Positions 22,610 through 35,742 are shown, counted from the first letter of the stretch. The stretch: 64,000 bases of DNA from Epiperipatus broadwayi (GCA_028023455.1 JAQFVV010012447.1:808001-872000), one strand, 5' to 3'. Program-made: numbers and translations. Notes: generated by a model from the sequence alone, not told the origin.

Positions 22610-25600
22610 TATATAGTAAAAAGTTACTGATATTATATCATTTATATTATAACCTCCACATCCTAGTACATGCATAGCTTTTTAAAGAACAAATACAAAA
22701 AAATTATTATGCATTTTGTAACTTTGTAAAAGTTATTTATTTATTTTAAATCAAATCATTAATGTATTAACAAGTTGAAAAACAAAATATTTTGTCCCAA
22801 ATAAATGTTTATTTCTTGGTATTTTAAGATAATAATTTTAAAATAATGTTAATTATTTAGAAATAAGTTTCTATGGAAATTTGGAGAGATGCCAGACAAT
22901 GAAGACAGTCAAGATTTTTTAGGGGACTGCTTATAAAATTAAAGCCAGGAAAATGATTTGGATTCTCACATATTCATATATATTTGCAATGTTGTGTTAA
23001 ACTATAATTAGTATGCCCAGCCTCATCTTTCCAGATGTATATCTGTCTTCATAGTGTGGTGATAATGCCTTAATACTGAATAATACCTGGGTAGATCTGC
23101 CAACACTGGATCTTATTGTATATACTATAACCCAACTCAATAATTTAATACTATAAAGAAATTTACTAGTTAATAAAATGTTACAAAAAGAAATTACACA
23201 AGAAGAGAAGGGTTAACATATATTTGGCATATCTGATTCCCTCAATTATAAGAAGAGGGGGTTAACATATATTTGGCATATCTGATTCCCTCAGTTATAA
23301 GGTACAATGACAAAAAATGAATTTCTTTAAAAAAAAAAATTCAAATTAAATAATTTATAAATTTCAATATGAAACTATGAGGGTACATTACTGTTTAAAA
23401 AGTTGAGCTCAACAAAAAACAAAAAAATATAGTAAACTTGGTAAGATTTTTACAATGATTTTTATTGAATAAATAATAATTTAAAATATTTTCTCATATA
23501 TATTTCACATTTCATTATATTACTAATGTAAATATAAAAGAATTGTATTGTTTTTATTATTCTGTATAAAATAAATTGTTATTGTTATGAATTTTGTTGT
23601 TCATAAATCTTCTCATCTGAATTACAAGTATACTATTGTTTATTACATCAGAATACTATAAAGGTGAGGAGGAGGATGATCAGGAAATATGGCTGGATCT
23701 GCATAAAGTCTTGTACTTAATGTAAGTTTCAGTCTGATCATTATCTATGACTTATCAAATTAGATTAATAAAAAAATTGTATAGTCACTCCATCATGTGC
23801 ACAGTCAATACTATTTAATATTTTCCTAGCAAAACCACTGCTAATATATTTCTCTAGTAGTTACATGGAAATTTCTTCATTCATTCAGTTGTTTAAATCT
23901 TATGCATACATGTATATATAGTGCATTAATATAAATATATATGTCATTAAAATCAGTTAACATTTAGATAATCACAATATCAATATCAGTTAACAATCAA
24001 CCTATTGTTAAGGCAACCTTCTTTTATCAATAAAGGATAAAGGGAGATTAATTTTAATGATACTTGTAAATCCATTTAGCCTTGAGCATTATTACACTTA
24101 TTATATATATATATATATATGCATATATTTGCAGGTATATTAAATAACTAATGTAATATATTTGTCAATTATAGCTCTGAAGAAGACTGCTAGATAATCA
24201 AAACTAAAAAATAATAACAATAAAATGAGTAATTGTTTAAAAGTAAAAATAATATATTGTTTTATTATATATAAAAGTAATATGAAAAGAATAACTGTTT
24301 TGTATAATTAAAATAATTTTTTAAATACACTTAAAATATAAAGGTATTATATAATTTTAAATATCCAGCTTATCTTATATATTAAATCAGATTATGTTTA
24401 TGAATAAAAATTTTATTTGAAAAAGATTTAAAATTATATAAATTATTTAAAATTAAGTTTCTAAAACATCAAAATGTAAAATATATTATTTAATATTTGA
24501 TATAAAAATTATACTATAAGTTTTTAATTGTTATTCAGAAACATAATTATATGAGTATATAAATTGAATATGTATATGGATCTTGAAGTGTATTTGTTTA
24601 CCATGCTGGTGACTTGTGTTTGAATCTAGTTGTTTATAAATTCAATTTTTCATTTTTTAATCAGACTTAAGATTGTCTTTTTAAATAGCTTGCCCATATT
24701 AATTGAACCAACCATCCAATACCAAATTAGTAAATAGATATCTGGTTATTGTTAACTAAATAGTGTAATAATTCAAATATTTTATTGCTCAGGGTTTATA
24801 GAAAATTGAAATTCTGGAAGTGATGGAGCTTGGGCTGGGTTTATGGACATTGAAATCCAATGCCTGCTACTTTACCCTTGCATTAAATCATGCAGGGGAA
24901 TTAGCTGGTAAACGACTCTATCGAACATCATCTATCAGCTGGTTTTGAGAGCACTATTTTTTCCTTCACTGTTTTTCTATAAAATTTTATTTGCCACCTT
25001 TATTTAAAAAATGTTTTACCATGACTTATATAATAAGACTTAAACAAATGCAGTTTTTTTAAAAGTTGCAGTGTTTTTTTTTTTGCATAAAGATCATGTA
25101 ACCATTGGCCAGGATTACTGTGCATAATTTTTTACATAAAAAACAAAATTATTTTTTTTTATTAAAAAAAAAACATAAAAAATATTATAAAAGACCATAA
25201 AAATTTCATGAAGTTCTTAAAAAATATTTTGTTGAAGAAACAAACGAAATAAATAAGTACAATCAGAATTTATGAAATACTTTTGAATAATAAATAGAAC
25301 AAGTTACAATTTTATATTTAAAAAAAAGTAAAGTATATAATCCATCTCATGTTTTAGATAGGGGAGTTCAAATGTTCTAGAACATACATTATGTTGATTA
25401 TAATTTTTCTGTTAATATGGCCTGCTTTGAGATGTTGAGTTTGTAGCTTTACTTCTAAATAGTAAAGTTGATGTTATTTGTAGCAAAAATGACTAAATGC
25501 TAGGTCGAATTAAATTAGGTTTTGGCAATTGCAGCTTCATGTACACTTAGCAACGCATGGTTGTGTGTGTTGCTATATATGTATTTAATAAAAGTTCTTG

Positions 25601-26035
25601 AGTGAATTAAAAAGCAAGATATTTACTGTTAGATATCTCCAGTTAGAGTTAATTTAATCTCTGGTTTAAAACTGAAAACACTTTTGAGATGTTGAATAAT
25701 TTAAAGCTATCTTTGAGATTTTAATTTAGAATCCCTTAGTTGGCTGGATTTGAATCTGTATGCCTTTTATTTAGCTTTAATCAATATCCTAAAAGCTATT
25801 TTCATTTAATGTTTTCACTTTAATGGTGGCAGACTTCTCTGTTTGAACAGCAAGTTCGAATTTTCTGTTCATAATTTGTGCATGTTGTCTAGCCGATGAG
25901 AGTTTTTGATATTATTTTGGAGAAGGCTATTTGTTCATATCTTTTGCTATTCACCAAAACAAGGTTTTTCAATTTGATGATTTCAAATAGGAGGTTTGTG
26001 ATCATGACTTGGATTAATTATTTGTCATTTGTTAT
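22610..26035. other. AT-rich intergenic DNA
   Basis: No gene is recognised. It includes a small tandem duplication (listed separately), an (AT)n tract at 24101-24120 and several poly-A/T runs. Confidence 0.5.
23201..23301. repeat. Tandem duplication, 50-bp unit x 2
   Basis: AGAAGAG...GGTTAACATATATTTGGCAT...CCCTCARTTATAAG is present twice in direct tandem with few differences. Confidence 0.9.
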
Positions 26036-26036
26036 G

Positions 26037-26039
<3 letters not shown>

Positions 26040-26077
<38 letters not shown>
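26040..26077. repeat. (AT)n microsatellite
   Basis: Uninterrupted AT dinucleotides lie directly against the left arm of the next palindrome. Confidence 0.95.
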
Positions 26078-26079
<2 letters not shown>

Positions 26080-26239
26080 ATAATAACAAGTCAGATGTCA
26101 CATGACTTATATATAGCTTGCACTTACAAATATGTAATATTAAGAGCGTGCTAAGAGCTATTAGCACGCTCTTAATATTACATATTTGTAAGTGCAAGCT
26201 ATATATAAGTCATGTGACATCTGACTTGTTATTATTACT
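26078..26239. repeat. Near-perfect palindrome (R2 unit ends, head to head)
   Basis: The arms AGTAATAATAACAAGTCAGATG... and their complement meet near 26158 at GAGCTATTAGC. The right half is the 3' part of an R2-like repeat (it contains TCATGTGACATCTGACTTG, matching TCATGTGATCTATGACTC in other copies). The palindrome therefore joins two copies in opposite orientation. Confidence 0.85.
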
Positions 26240-26635
26240 ATTATTATTTTTCTGTTGTGGCTTTAGCTAAATTAAAGAGCTAAGCCTACTAATATATGGA
26301 GTATCTGAATTAAGTTCAGGCCCATATGATTTTTTTCAGTTGGAGAGCTGACTTTAAAGACATGTAGATGTCTAAAAGTTTCAGATCTTCTTCTAACAAT
26401 TAACTTTTAGATAAATGCTTTGCTTGAGTTGGTTCTTTAAATCTAATGTCCCAACTCCTCACTGAAGAGACCCATAGGTCAAAACCGGTCTGGGGATGGG
26501 GACAATCCAAGATAAAAATGATTTGAATGCCTTCTCTTGTAGTAGCATTTATCATAAAAAAAAAAAAAAAAAAAGCTTGTTTAGAGCTATTAGCATGCTC
26601 TTAATATTACATATATATATATATTAATAACAATC
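26158..26635 (+). repeat. Repeat family R2, copy F (sub-family with 429-bp period)
   Basis: The block GAGCTATTAGCACGCTCTTA at about 26155 recurs at about 26584 (with CATGC), giving a 429-bp period. The order CTAAGCCTACTAATATATGG, ACATGTAGATGTCT, hammerhead, AGCATTTATCATAAA, AAAGCTTGTT is the same as in the 59.1-59.7 kb copies, so this is a diverged sub-family. It holds a well-formed hammerhead at 26448-26503. Confidence 0.7.
26448..26503 (+). ncRNA. Type I hammerhead ribozyme motif (R2-F)
   Basis: Elements in order: GTCCC, an internal loop, CTCCTCA, core CTGAAGA, stem II GACC-CATA-GGTC (4 bp), core AAAA (GAAA with G12 changed to A), stem III ACCGGT, the cleavage-site C of GUC, TGGGGA, a loop, GGGAC. 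Stem I pairs 6 bp next to the core and 5 bp (GTCCC/GGGAC) beyond an internal loop. The single G12 change should cripple activity. Role in this class: self-cleavage of tandem transcripts into monomers. Confidence 0.6.
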
Positions 26636-26734
26636 AAAAAATTTTGTTTGTTATTTCTTTCCTTTAAGTATTTTTTTATTTTTTTGCTTTTGTCTAAATC
26701 TGATCATCTTTACCTTGTACTATTATAATGTATA

Positions 26735-28075
26735 CCTATTATTATAAAGCACTGAAAACTTGGAAATTATTGAAACAGAAGTCAATCTCCAATAATGCGC
26801 TATTTCTTAAATATTATAAATCTCTGTGCACTCTCCTACCGGTAAGAATTTAAAAAACTTAAGTAAATCACTTAAGTTTAGAGCATACATTCTATATACA
26901 CCTACTCTTATAGACCATGCTTAAATCAGGGCTTGAGTCTATTGTGTGCCTGATGTTATAATCAAATATTTAATTGTACAAATATATTTAATCCATCACA
27001 GGAAACCTATGATTAGACAAACATGACATACACCTTAAGTGCTGAAAACTTTGAAATTATTCAGATGGAAGTCAATCTCTGATAATACACTATTTTTTAA
27101 AAATTATAAATCTCCGTGCACTCTCCCACTGGTAAGAGTTTAAAAAATTTAAGTGAATCACTTAAACATCACATGATCACCAATACATATAGTGAGTTTT
27201 GCCTGTTTTGAATCACTTAAGCTTAGAGCGTACTTTTTACGTACACCAACTCTTACAGACTATGCTTAAATCAGGGCTTAAGTCTATTGTGTGCATTGTA
27301 TAAATCTATTTAAACCGTCATGGGAGAAAGATAGCATCTCATTTTTAAACACCTATGATTAACCAAATGACTTATAAATGTAAACTTATTATTATAAAGC
27401 ATTGAAAACTTTGAAATTATTTAAATGGAAGTCAGTCTCTGATAAGTCACTATTTTTTAAATATTATAATGTGATATTTCTTAAATATTATGAGACACTG
27501 TCTCTCCTGTGATGGGTTAAATAAATTTGTACAATTGAATATTTGATTATAACATCAGGCACATAATAGACTCAAGCCCTGATTTAAGCATGGCCTGTAA
27601 GAGTTGGTATATATAGAATGTACACTCTAAATTTAAGTGATTCACTTAAGTTTTTTAAACTCTTACCTGTGGGAGAGTGCACAGAGATTTATAATATTTA
27701 AGAAATAGATCATTATTGAAGATTGACTTCTGTTTTAATAATTTCAAAGTTTTCAGCCCTTTATAATAATAGGTTTACATTTGTAAGTCATGTTTGTCTA
27801 ATCGTAGGTGGTCAAACATGAGACACTGTTTTTCTCCTGTGATGGGTTAAATAGATTTGTACAATTGAATATTTGATTATAACATCAGGCACACAATAGA
27901 CTCAAGCTCTGATTTAAGCATGGTTTGTACAGAGTTGGTGTATATAGAATGTATACTCTAAACTTAAGTGATTCTAAGTTTTTTAAACTCTTACCAGCAG
28001 GAAAGTGTGCAGAGATTTATAATATTTAAGAAATAGTTCATTCTCGGAGATTGACTTCTGTTTGAATAATTTGTT
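26735..28075. repeat. Repeat family R3: two direct copies then two inverted copies
   Basis: Units of about 300-350 bp start TTATAAAGCACTGAAAAC and include GAAGTCAATCTC, AATATTATAAATCTC, ACTTAAGTTTAGAG, CATGCTTAAATCAGGGCTT, TTATAATCAAATATTTAATT and CCATCACAGG. Copies at about 26735-27035 and 27036-27385, plus a short start at 27386-27490, are plus. Copies at about 27505-27805 and 27806-28075 are minus. The whole block can fold into a very long hairpin. No coding potential. A related inverted pair lies at 43858-44005. Confidence 0.8.
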
Positions 28076-28424
28076 ATAATATATATAAATTATATAACAA
28101 TTGTTGAACAGTTTTTTTAACAAAAATAAGTGTTAGGGTCTAAGTTTAATAGCTTAGTTTAGGTGACATATTTATCATAAAATAAATTAAACATTTAATT
28201 GTGGAAACAATTAATTATTTCTCAATTACAGTGCTTAGATTACTTAAATTTTTATTTGTAATAAATTTTAATTGATTTGCATTCTCATTATACATATAGT
28301 TTGTTTTCTATCAAAGGTAGACAATGTTTTAATTGTGGGTCTTGGGTTTGAATTAGTTAATGGTGTTTCAATGGTTTTGGAGGGATGTAAGAGTGTATCT
28401 TACAAAATACATATGGCATTTAAA

Positions 28425-28795
28425 CTTAATTTTTCAAGCTCACTATATTTATCCACTTCATCTTATACATCCGACACACATGACCACATGCATGTGAAAA
28501 AATATCAACACTCATCAATTGGTCTGAATCATCATATCCCATACACATATAATCAGTGCTCAGCTTATATTAAGATAGCAATTATTCAAAGTTTAATGGA
28601 TAGGCTTCAATCTTCTCTACCCTCCAACTCTTCAACCATCCATATTATTGAAAATCTGATGATGGAACACTCTAAGCCTATATTGATGCCAATATTATTG
28701 TCATACCAATGCTGACATTATGTCACTCTGACCTATCATGTATAGAACATTGATATGTCCATTTAAATAAACAAAAGAGGGACACACAGAATGCC
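28425..28795 (-). repeat. Repeat family R1, copy 1
   Basis: Shared landmarks, plus-strand order: CACACATGACCACAT, CATCAATTGGTC, AATCAGTGCTCAG, TTATATTAAGATAGCAA, TTTAATGGATAGGCTTCAAT, TCTGATGATGGAA, CACTCTGA, GTCCATTTAAAT. The 147-residue open frame through it is not conserved between copies and is not a gene. The hammerhead box is partly deleted here. Confidence 0.75.
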
Positions 28796-28859
28796 AGCTG
28801 AGTATGTAATATTTAAATACAAGTATATTGTCTATACAGAATTTAATGTAATTAGAAAG

Positions 28860-29215
28860 AATTTGGACTCAAACTTTAGAACTGATGCACATGACCACAT
28901 ATAAAAAAGATAAATGATCTAACAATATACATATATCACACCAAGCCAGCACTTATCAGGAGGTCCAGATTATCATCTCCCACACACATCTACAATCAGT
29001 GCTCGGTTTATATTAAGATAGCAAATCATCAAATTTAATGGATAGGCTTCTATCTTCTCCACCTTTCAGCTCTTCATATTATTGAAAATCTGATGATGGA
29101 ATGTTCAAAGACCATGTTGATGTCAGTATTATTGCCATACCCATGTTTACTTTTGTTACTCTGATCCCTCATATATAGGATCATAATATGTCCATTTAAA
29201 TACATAAAGAGGGAT
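28860..29215 (-). repeat. Repeat family R1, copy 2 (tandem to copy 1, period about 443 bp)
   Basis: It repeats the copy 1 landmarks in the same orientation. AATCAGTG occurs at 28551 and 28994. On the minus strand it keeps CTGATAA, GTGCT and ATATGTAT (a 3-bp stem III with loop TG), so it is a damaged hammerhead. Confidence 0.75.
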
Positions 29216-29526
<311 letters not shown>

Positions 29527-29755
29527 AATTAACATAAATATTTTTGAACCACAAACATTGTATTACTAATGTGAAACAATAAAATTTACATCAGAAACTA
29601 ATTATAAGTAAAAGTAGATGAGGATTATAACAACATCAAAAAGAAGTACTGAATTAAACCATTAAAATATCACATGAACATCTTATCTTAGCCTTACATA
29701 AGATGTTAAAACAATATAATTTTTTTCCATACAATAGGCCACATAATGAAAGTTC

Positions 29756-29967
29756 TAGTAATCAATAGATGCTAGGTGGTTGTGCATTATAATTTCTATC
29801 TAGTGTTGAAGTGATGCATTAGACCCAAAGATTCATTTGCACTGCTCCCAGATCCAAAGCTCCTCACTGATAAAAACCATAAGCTAGAAATTAGTTTGTG
29901 GATATTAGATAACTAGATACAGAATAGAAATTATAATGCACAACCTTCCAGTATCTATTGATCACTA
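29756..29967. repeat. MITE-like element with about 50-bp TIRs
   Basis: Termini TAGTAATCAATAGATGCTAGG and the complement of CCAGTATCTATTGATCACTA match, as do GTTGTGCATTATAATTTCTA and its complement. The middle holds CTCCTCACTGATAAAAACCA, a decayed relative of the R2-F hammerhead. Confidence 0.7.
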
Positions 29968-30524
29968 AAGATTGTATTAAAAATGGCACTAGTGTATGAA
30001 TAAATTTGCTACTGTTTTAAATATTCAATTATATTATAAAATAAAGTGATGTTGGGATAAGATGTATAATAAAATAATTTATGCATGCATAAATAGATAT
30101 TAATAAAAATAAATAAATTCAAAGATCTATTTATATTATATATACACACAAAAAAAAGGGTGGTGGAGTAAAAATTTTAAATATATCCAAAAAAATTATA
30201 TTATAATTGAAAAAAGAAAGATAAACGTGACTTATTCTATGTGTCTATGTTTAGTTAGAGAGTAGATATATTAATCTTTAACGGGTTTAAATTTATACGT
30301 GGACTAATACTAAACTGTAATTTAATAAATGGTTAATAATAATCATTAATGTATTTATTTCAAATGGTTCGTGACAAAGCTGTGAGTGCAGAAAGTTTGA
30401 CCTTTGTAAATTAAAATGTAATATTTATATATATATAATAGTTGAAGTAACTCCCTCCAAACATTGTCAATATAAACATTTGAACTGTTCTTTAATTGTC
30501 ATAATTCAAAGAAGTTTACACACA

Positions 30525-30935
30525 TACCTAGAGCCTAATTGTAAATATAGGGGATTTGAACTCAGACTTTCAACTATCCATACTATCTCATACCACTGAC
30601 ACACATGACCACATACATGTAGAAAATATAAATAATCACCAATATATGTATTTTATGCTAAATAGCACTCATCAGTTGGTCCAGATTATCATCTCCCACA
30701 TATATATAATCAGTGCTCAGTTTATATTAAGATAGCAAATCTTCATACTTTAATGGAAATGCTTCAATCCATTCCAATTCTTCAGAATCCATACCATTGA
30801 AAATCTGATCATGGAAAGCCCAAATCCTAAACTGATGCCAATATTATTGCCATGCCCATGTTAATCTCAAGTCACTCTGATCCCTCATGTATAGGACTTT
30901 ATCCATTTAAATACATAGAAGAAGGATGGGTCATG
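30525..30935 (-). repeat. Repeat family R1, copy 4 (best preserved)
   Basis: This is a full-length unit. It runs from GGATTTGAACTCAGAC at 30552 (on minus GAGTTCAAATCC, a B-box-like sequence suggesting a tRNA-type Pol III head) through the landmark blocks to GTATAGGACTTTATCC. The hammerhead motif is at 30632-30690 on minus. Confidence 0.8.
30632..30690 (-). ncRNA. Type I hammerhead ribozyme motif (R1 copy 4)
   Basis: Minus-strand order: ATAATC, TGG bulge, ACCAA, core CTGATGA, stem II GTGCT-ATTT-AGCAT (5 bp, first pair G-U), core AAAA (GAAA with G12 to A), stem III ATA-CA-TAT, cleavage-site A, TTGGT, GATTAT. Stem I pairs ACCAA/TTGGT and then ATAATC/GATTAT across the bulge. The arrangement matches the R2 copies. 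One core change is expected to reduce or abolish activity. Confidence 0.6.
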
Positions 30936-31195
30936 GCTGAAGTGTTGGAGTGGATTGAAGCCTATCCATTAAAGTATGAAGAGTTGCTATCTTAATATAA
31001 ACTGAGCACTGATTATATATGTGTGTGGGAGATGATAATCTGGACTAACTTATGAGTGCTGGTTTAGCATAACATACCGATATTGGTGATTATTTATCTT
31101 TTCTACATGTATGTGGTCATATGTATTGATAGTATGGATTTTTGACGGTTTCTTGAAAGTCTGAGTTCAAATCCCCTACATTTAAAAAATGGGTT
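30936..31195 (+). repeat. Repeat family R1, copy 5 (inverted partner of copy 4)
   Basis: This reverse complement of copy 4 shares TATCCATTAAAGTATGAAGA, TAATATAAACTGAGCACTG and the B-box-like GAGTTCAAATCC at 31163-31174. Its hammerhead (31032-31094) keeps stems I and II but has CTTATGA and AACA in place of the two core boxes. Confidence 0.75.
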
Positions 31196-34100
31196 TTTTA
31201 TTATGCATTCAAGGTCTTGCATTAAAAGTTGTTTTTGCATCATGGTAAAACTAGATAAGCAAATGTTAAACCAGTCAAAATACTTATAGCAAATTGTTAT
31301 AGATAAATTGGTATTTATACTTATAGAGCAAAACTATTTATACTTACTTAAAAATTCTGCAAATAATTGATCAAATATCTAATAGTACGAGATCGTAACG
31401 TCAATTATGAGTAATAGTTTACTCCAAACACTAATTAAATCAATTTTTTTACAACAACAACAAAAAACAGTCACTTCTTATTGCCGTTATTTTACTGCAA
31501 AAAATTGATTTAATTACAAATAGCTAGATGACAGTTAAATGAGTTATATTGACAATGTTAGGATGCATCTTTTTTTATGTAATATATATTTTGTCTGATA
31601 GAATAAAAAACATACAGTTATGAATGTCAGAAACTTTAAACTGTAGAGAAAACTATGTATTTCTATATATAAGCCTACAAATTTAAATTTGTTTTTTTTT
31701 CAATCTCTTTTACATATATTCTTTTTTTTTTCTTTTCTTTTACATAAAAAGCAATACTTTTTTTTATATATTTGGAAAAGAAAATATTCAACTTAATATT
31801 TTTATTTAAAGTATCTTCTAATATTAAGTTTATGGGTTTAAATTACCATTCTAAATTAATGTCTTAAACAAATCTAGAAGAACATGTCAGACTTTTACCT
31901 CAACACATACTTACATTACTGCTTAGACTCTAGTAGAGCTAAAAAACACTTTTTGCTTGCATAGGTATGCTGCCAGGCCCACCCACCACACTAGTGTGAG
32001 GTACCTTTGTGCAAGATAAATTTTGGTACTCATTGTGGTGGTATATGGCCTTGTATTTATCAAGGCTCTGGATGTGCTTGATCTACGTCTTTTATAAAAA
32101 TTAAAACATTTTATCACATGCTAAATGAAATTATGCTTCCTTTTTTTTTGCCTTTTTAATTTGTAAATCCTACAATGAATATCATATGCAAAATAATATA
32201 ATTGTAGATGTACTAATATGTTGTAATTCAGGTTTTTCAGTTATTTTGTTTATCTAAATGGTTTGGAATGTTCTGGTCAGTTAATGGGGAATCAACTCTT
32301 CATTAGCAATTTTATGTAATGAATCAGAATATGCAAAAAAAAAAAATTAGAACAATATTATTAATGGATTCATAATATAATATAAAAGAAAAGAAAAAAA
32401 CTTTTTTTTTTAACGTTATATGTACTCTAGTCTGTTTTCTCAAATATAAAGTCAATAAAATTGTATAAAATTATATTTATAATAAATAAGCAATTATTTA
32501 TATATTACTAGTACTAATTTGTACAATTTTAATATATCTATATTTACAAGTAAAATCATTTATTTTTTTATATATCTAAATATTTTTATCATGTGCCCCC
32601 CCCCCCCATGAAATAAAATTAGTTAATTAAAGCAAAATTATATAGATTCATATCTATATAATTATTTTGTTTAACCAAAGACACAATAGAGTATTTAAAA
32701 AAAATATAATTATGTACCTGCTTATCTTTTTATTTACATATTAATGTTCCTGACTTTGGTGGCTGCAAAGTGATAAATAGCAATCAATTTTAACTAGTTC
32801 AACTCTAACCATCTTATTTTTACTTTGTGTTGTTCAGAATCTCAGTAATAGAATGTTTTTGTATGGTTTTACTTCAGTTTAAAAACTTAGTCACCCAATA
32901 CAGTCAGGTATCTGGGATTTTAAGGATTTAATCTTACATTTACTTAAATAAAGAAATTTTCACTCATTGTTTATTTGATAAAATTTTAGAAGCCATTATA
33001 CCATGCCTTGTAGTTTCTTTTTTTAATGATAAATCATAATAATGAAAAAAAAACAATTGGATTCTTCTACTAGTATAGATAAAGAATTTTATAGGCACTT
33101 TCGCAATAGAGTGGTTGCAAGTTAAGTTGTATAGGTGTTACAATAATACAAGGTTAATGAAATACAGACAATATCTTTTTAAAGACTTTATTATGATATT
33201 TAAATTTTAATGCCTATTAATATATAATTTGTATTATATACAGTATAGTTTATTATACAGTTGGACAATTAAAGATTTAGCCAGGATTTATTTAAAAAAA
33301 AGTTTTAAATTTTCATAATTAGATTGTTTATTTAATAAATTTTTAGAAACAATTAACCCCCCTTGCATTTTATTTTATTTTGCTTAGATTTGCATTATAG
33401 TGTGATTATGGATCAGTTATGAGTTATTTAGTAAAATGTGTAAAAAGATAATACAGGATAATAATAACAAAAAAGAAAAATATGCCATTATTAAAAAATG
33501 TTACCACACCGAAACATCAAATCCATATTTAACATTTCAGAGGTGGACACTCTACCAGTACTCTCAAGTAAACAACACATTTAGAACTTTTAAAACATAC
33601 CTGATAAATGTAATTTTATCATATGCAGGATTTTGTAATTATGAGGCAATATTTTTAAAATAAATTTTATTTTTAAATAAATTATTAAAAGTATATTACG
33701 ATATTTAAATAATAATGATTGTGAAATCTAAACATTTTTATTTACATGTAAATGTTATTAATTATAGTGTTGAAAGGGCTTCAGGCTGTTCAGTTTTGTG
33801 CAATAGTAGAGTATATATGAAATATATTTTGAGGCTAGAGTAACTGCCACAATAAATTTAAGTAAATAAATATTTCACTTATGTTTAAATAATAAATATT
33901 TACAATCAGAATGTTTTTCTAGACATAAAGTGATTTGGAAATGCCTATTCTGTTTAGTGTAATGATAAGAATATATATGTAATATATTTCATGCTCATGC
34001 ATAAATATTTGGAGCCTGGATAATTGTCACAAATAAGTTTAAGAAGTATTCCTATTATATCTAATAAAAAATATTTACATTCAGAATGTATTTCTAAAAA

Positions 34101-35640
34101 TGAAATGATTCAAAAATGTAAACAATTTTATTCACATATAAATTTTATTAATTATCTTGGTGTCTTGGCCCCCCAGTGGTGAAGTGCATACTCATACATG
34201 GTGACTCTGCTTGCTGCTACTCACAATGTAATTCATATCATAAATAGTTGCAATAGTAGTCCTCAATGTTCACCTAAAGGACCTCTTAGCATTCAGAAAA
34301 AAAAGAAAATTAAAAATAAATAATTAGAACATCAAAGGAAATGTTGAAAATAGAATAATGCTTTTTTGAATATAAGTTACAAAAAACAACTTGAAGATTT
34401 CAGAATCAGAATGGATATCTTTAATTATGTCTCATACTTTTTATAGCTTCTTTTTGGTGCTTCATTTCTTTGAGTGTGAGAATTGTTGGTAATAATAAAG
34501 ATTAAGGGGAAATGTCTTTAATAAAGGTTACTCTTTAGTAAAACAAATTGTGTTTGTAAATTTGGGTTAATAATATAAATTTTTGCTACCTGTGATGAAA
34601 ATAATCAGATGATATAATGCTCACACAGTTTATAACAGTAATAGAGTAATATTTATAAGAGCTAGAGATTGATTAATTGCATGCCAATGTATGGTGTTTA
34701 AATGTGATATAATGCTTATATAATTAATCACTTTATTGTTTTTAGATGATATATTACCATCTTCTCTACCCCATATATTTTATTCCAGAAATTTAAACAA
34801 AATCTTACTCTGTAAAAAAAAATAGCAGATTTAATCAGTGAGGAAATTTACAGCTTCATGCTTTCATATCAAGATGCTTCATATAAGCCTATTTATTTAG
34901 AAAGTTAGGTTAATGATAAGATGGCCTTATAATCTTGTGTCAAAATTTGTTGGGGTCTCTCTAGAGTTAAAAATATATTCAGAGCACAGTGCCAAAGGTT
35001 AAAACCTTTAAGTAATTACATATACTCACTTGTGCTTAATAAAAACATATAATTACAACTTAAATAAATAATACCAAAATAGGTTTTCCAACAACAGATA
35101 TTAATGTCGTCAGTGTCATTATATATGGATGTTAAGATGTATATACTAGTGTGTATAACAAAGCATTTCGTATAATGACATTAAGATTCTGCTTTGAATT
35201 ACATTTTTTCATATATCACATGGTAAATGAAAACACAATAATATAATTTATGCATTCATAAAACTACATAAACAAGTTAAAATTATTATCATTAATGCAA
35301 CTATATTAAAATAGATATATTTGTAGATGATCAGTTATGCAATTAAAAATTGTAGAATACCTGAATGTCTTCTATTAACTCTTTTTTTGAAAAATGTATA
35401 TTTTAGAAAATTTTGAATTGTGAACTATATATAACTATGCAAATTTTATAAGATCTCCGTCACCAATATATTCAAACATAACTAAAAATTTCAAATGAAT
35501 ATAGATTCAAATCTTATTTATGTTATGCAGATTTCATTTAATTACAAACATAACTATTGAATATGATAGTTTATATTTAATAAGCATTTCTTATATATTA
35601 GTTAAATAATGAGCTCATAGGAGGAGCTTAAATGCTCTTA
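31196..35640. other. AT-rich intergenic DNA
   Basis: No gene is recognised. Two less AT-rich islets (31960-32080 and 34160-34230) look like decayed repeats, but I cannot assign them. A run of nine C occurs near 32598. Confidence 0.5.
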
Positions 35641-35650
35641 TTTATAATAT

Positions 35651-35742
35651 GTCATAGCATCAGCCGGGTCGCGAACCCTCAACCGTCTGCAACCAACTAC
35701 TTGCTTGCAAGGCGACTGCTATGACCTCTCGGCTAACAACGC
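35651..35742 (-). repeat. tRNA-like minimal retroposon, copy 1
   Basis: On minus it starts GCGTTGTTAGCCGAGAGGTC (A box TTAGCCGAGAGG) and has GGGTTCGCGACCC (B-box-like) near the end, finishing ATGCTATGAC. The A- and B-box spacing and an extra arm resemble class II (Leu/Ser-type) tRNAs. It matches copies 2 and 3 closely. Confidence 0.7.

Noticed and set aside
24170-24215. Hammerhead-like CTGAAGA...AAAAC near 24178
   Set aside because: Stem II pairs poorly and no NUH cleavage site or stem I partner follows; it may be a decayed PLE or other tail, but support is insufficient.
28272-28715. 147-residue plus-strand ORF
   Set aside because: It lies within repeat R1; other R1 copies do not keep the frame.
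29870-29905. Possible hammerhead CTGATAA...AGAAA inside the MITE at 29756
   Set aside because: Recognisable only by comparison with R2-F; core and stem II are broken, so it is not listed as a ribozyme.
33436-33663. 75-residue ORF
   Set aside because: Lys/Asn/Tyr-rich as expected by chance in AT-rich DNA; no family resemblance.
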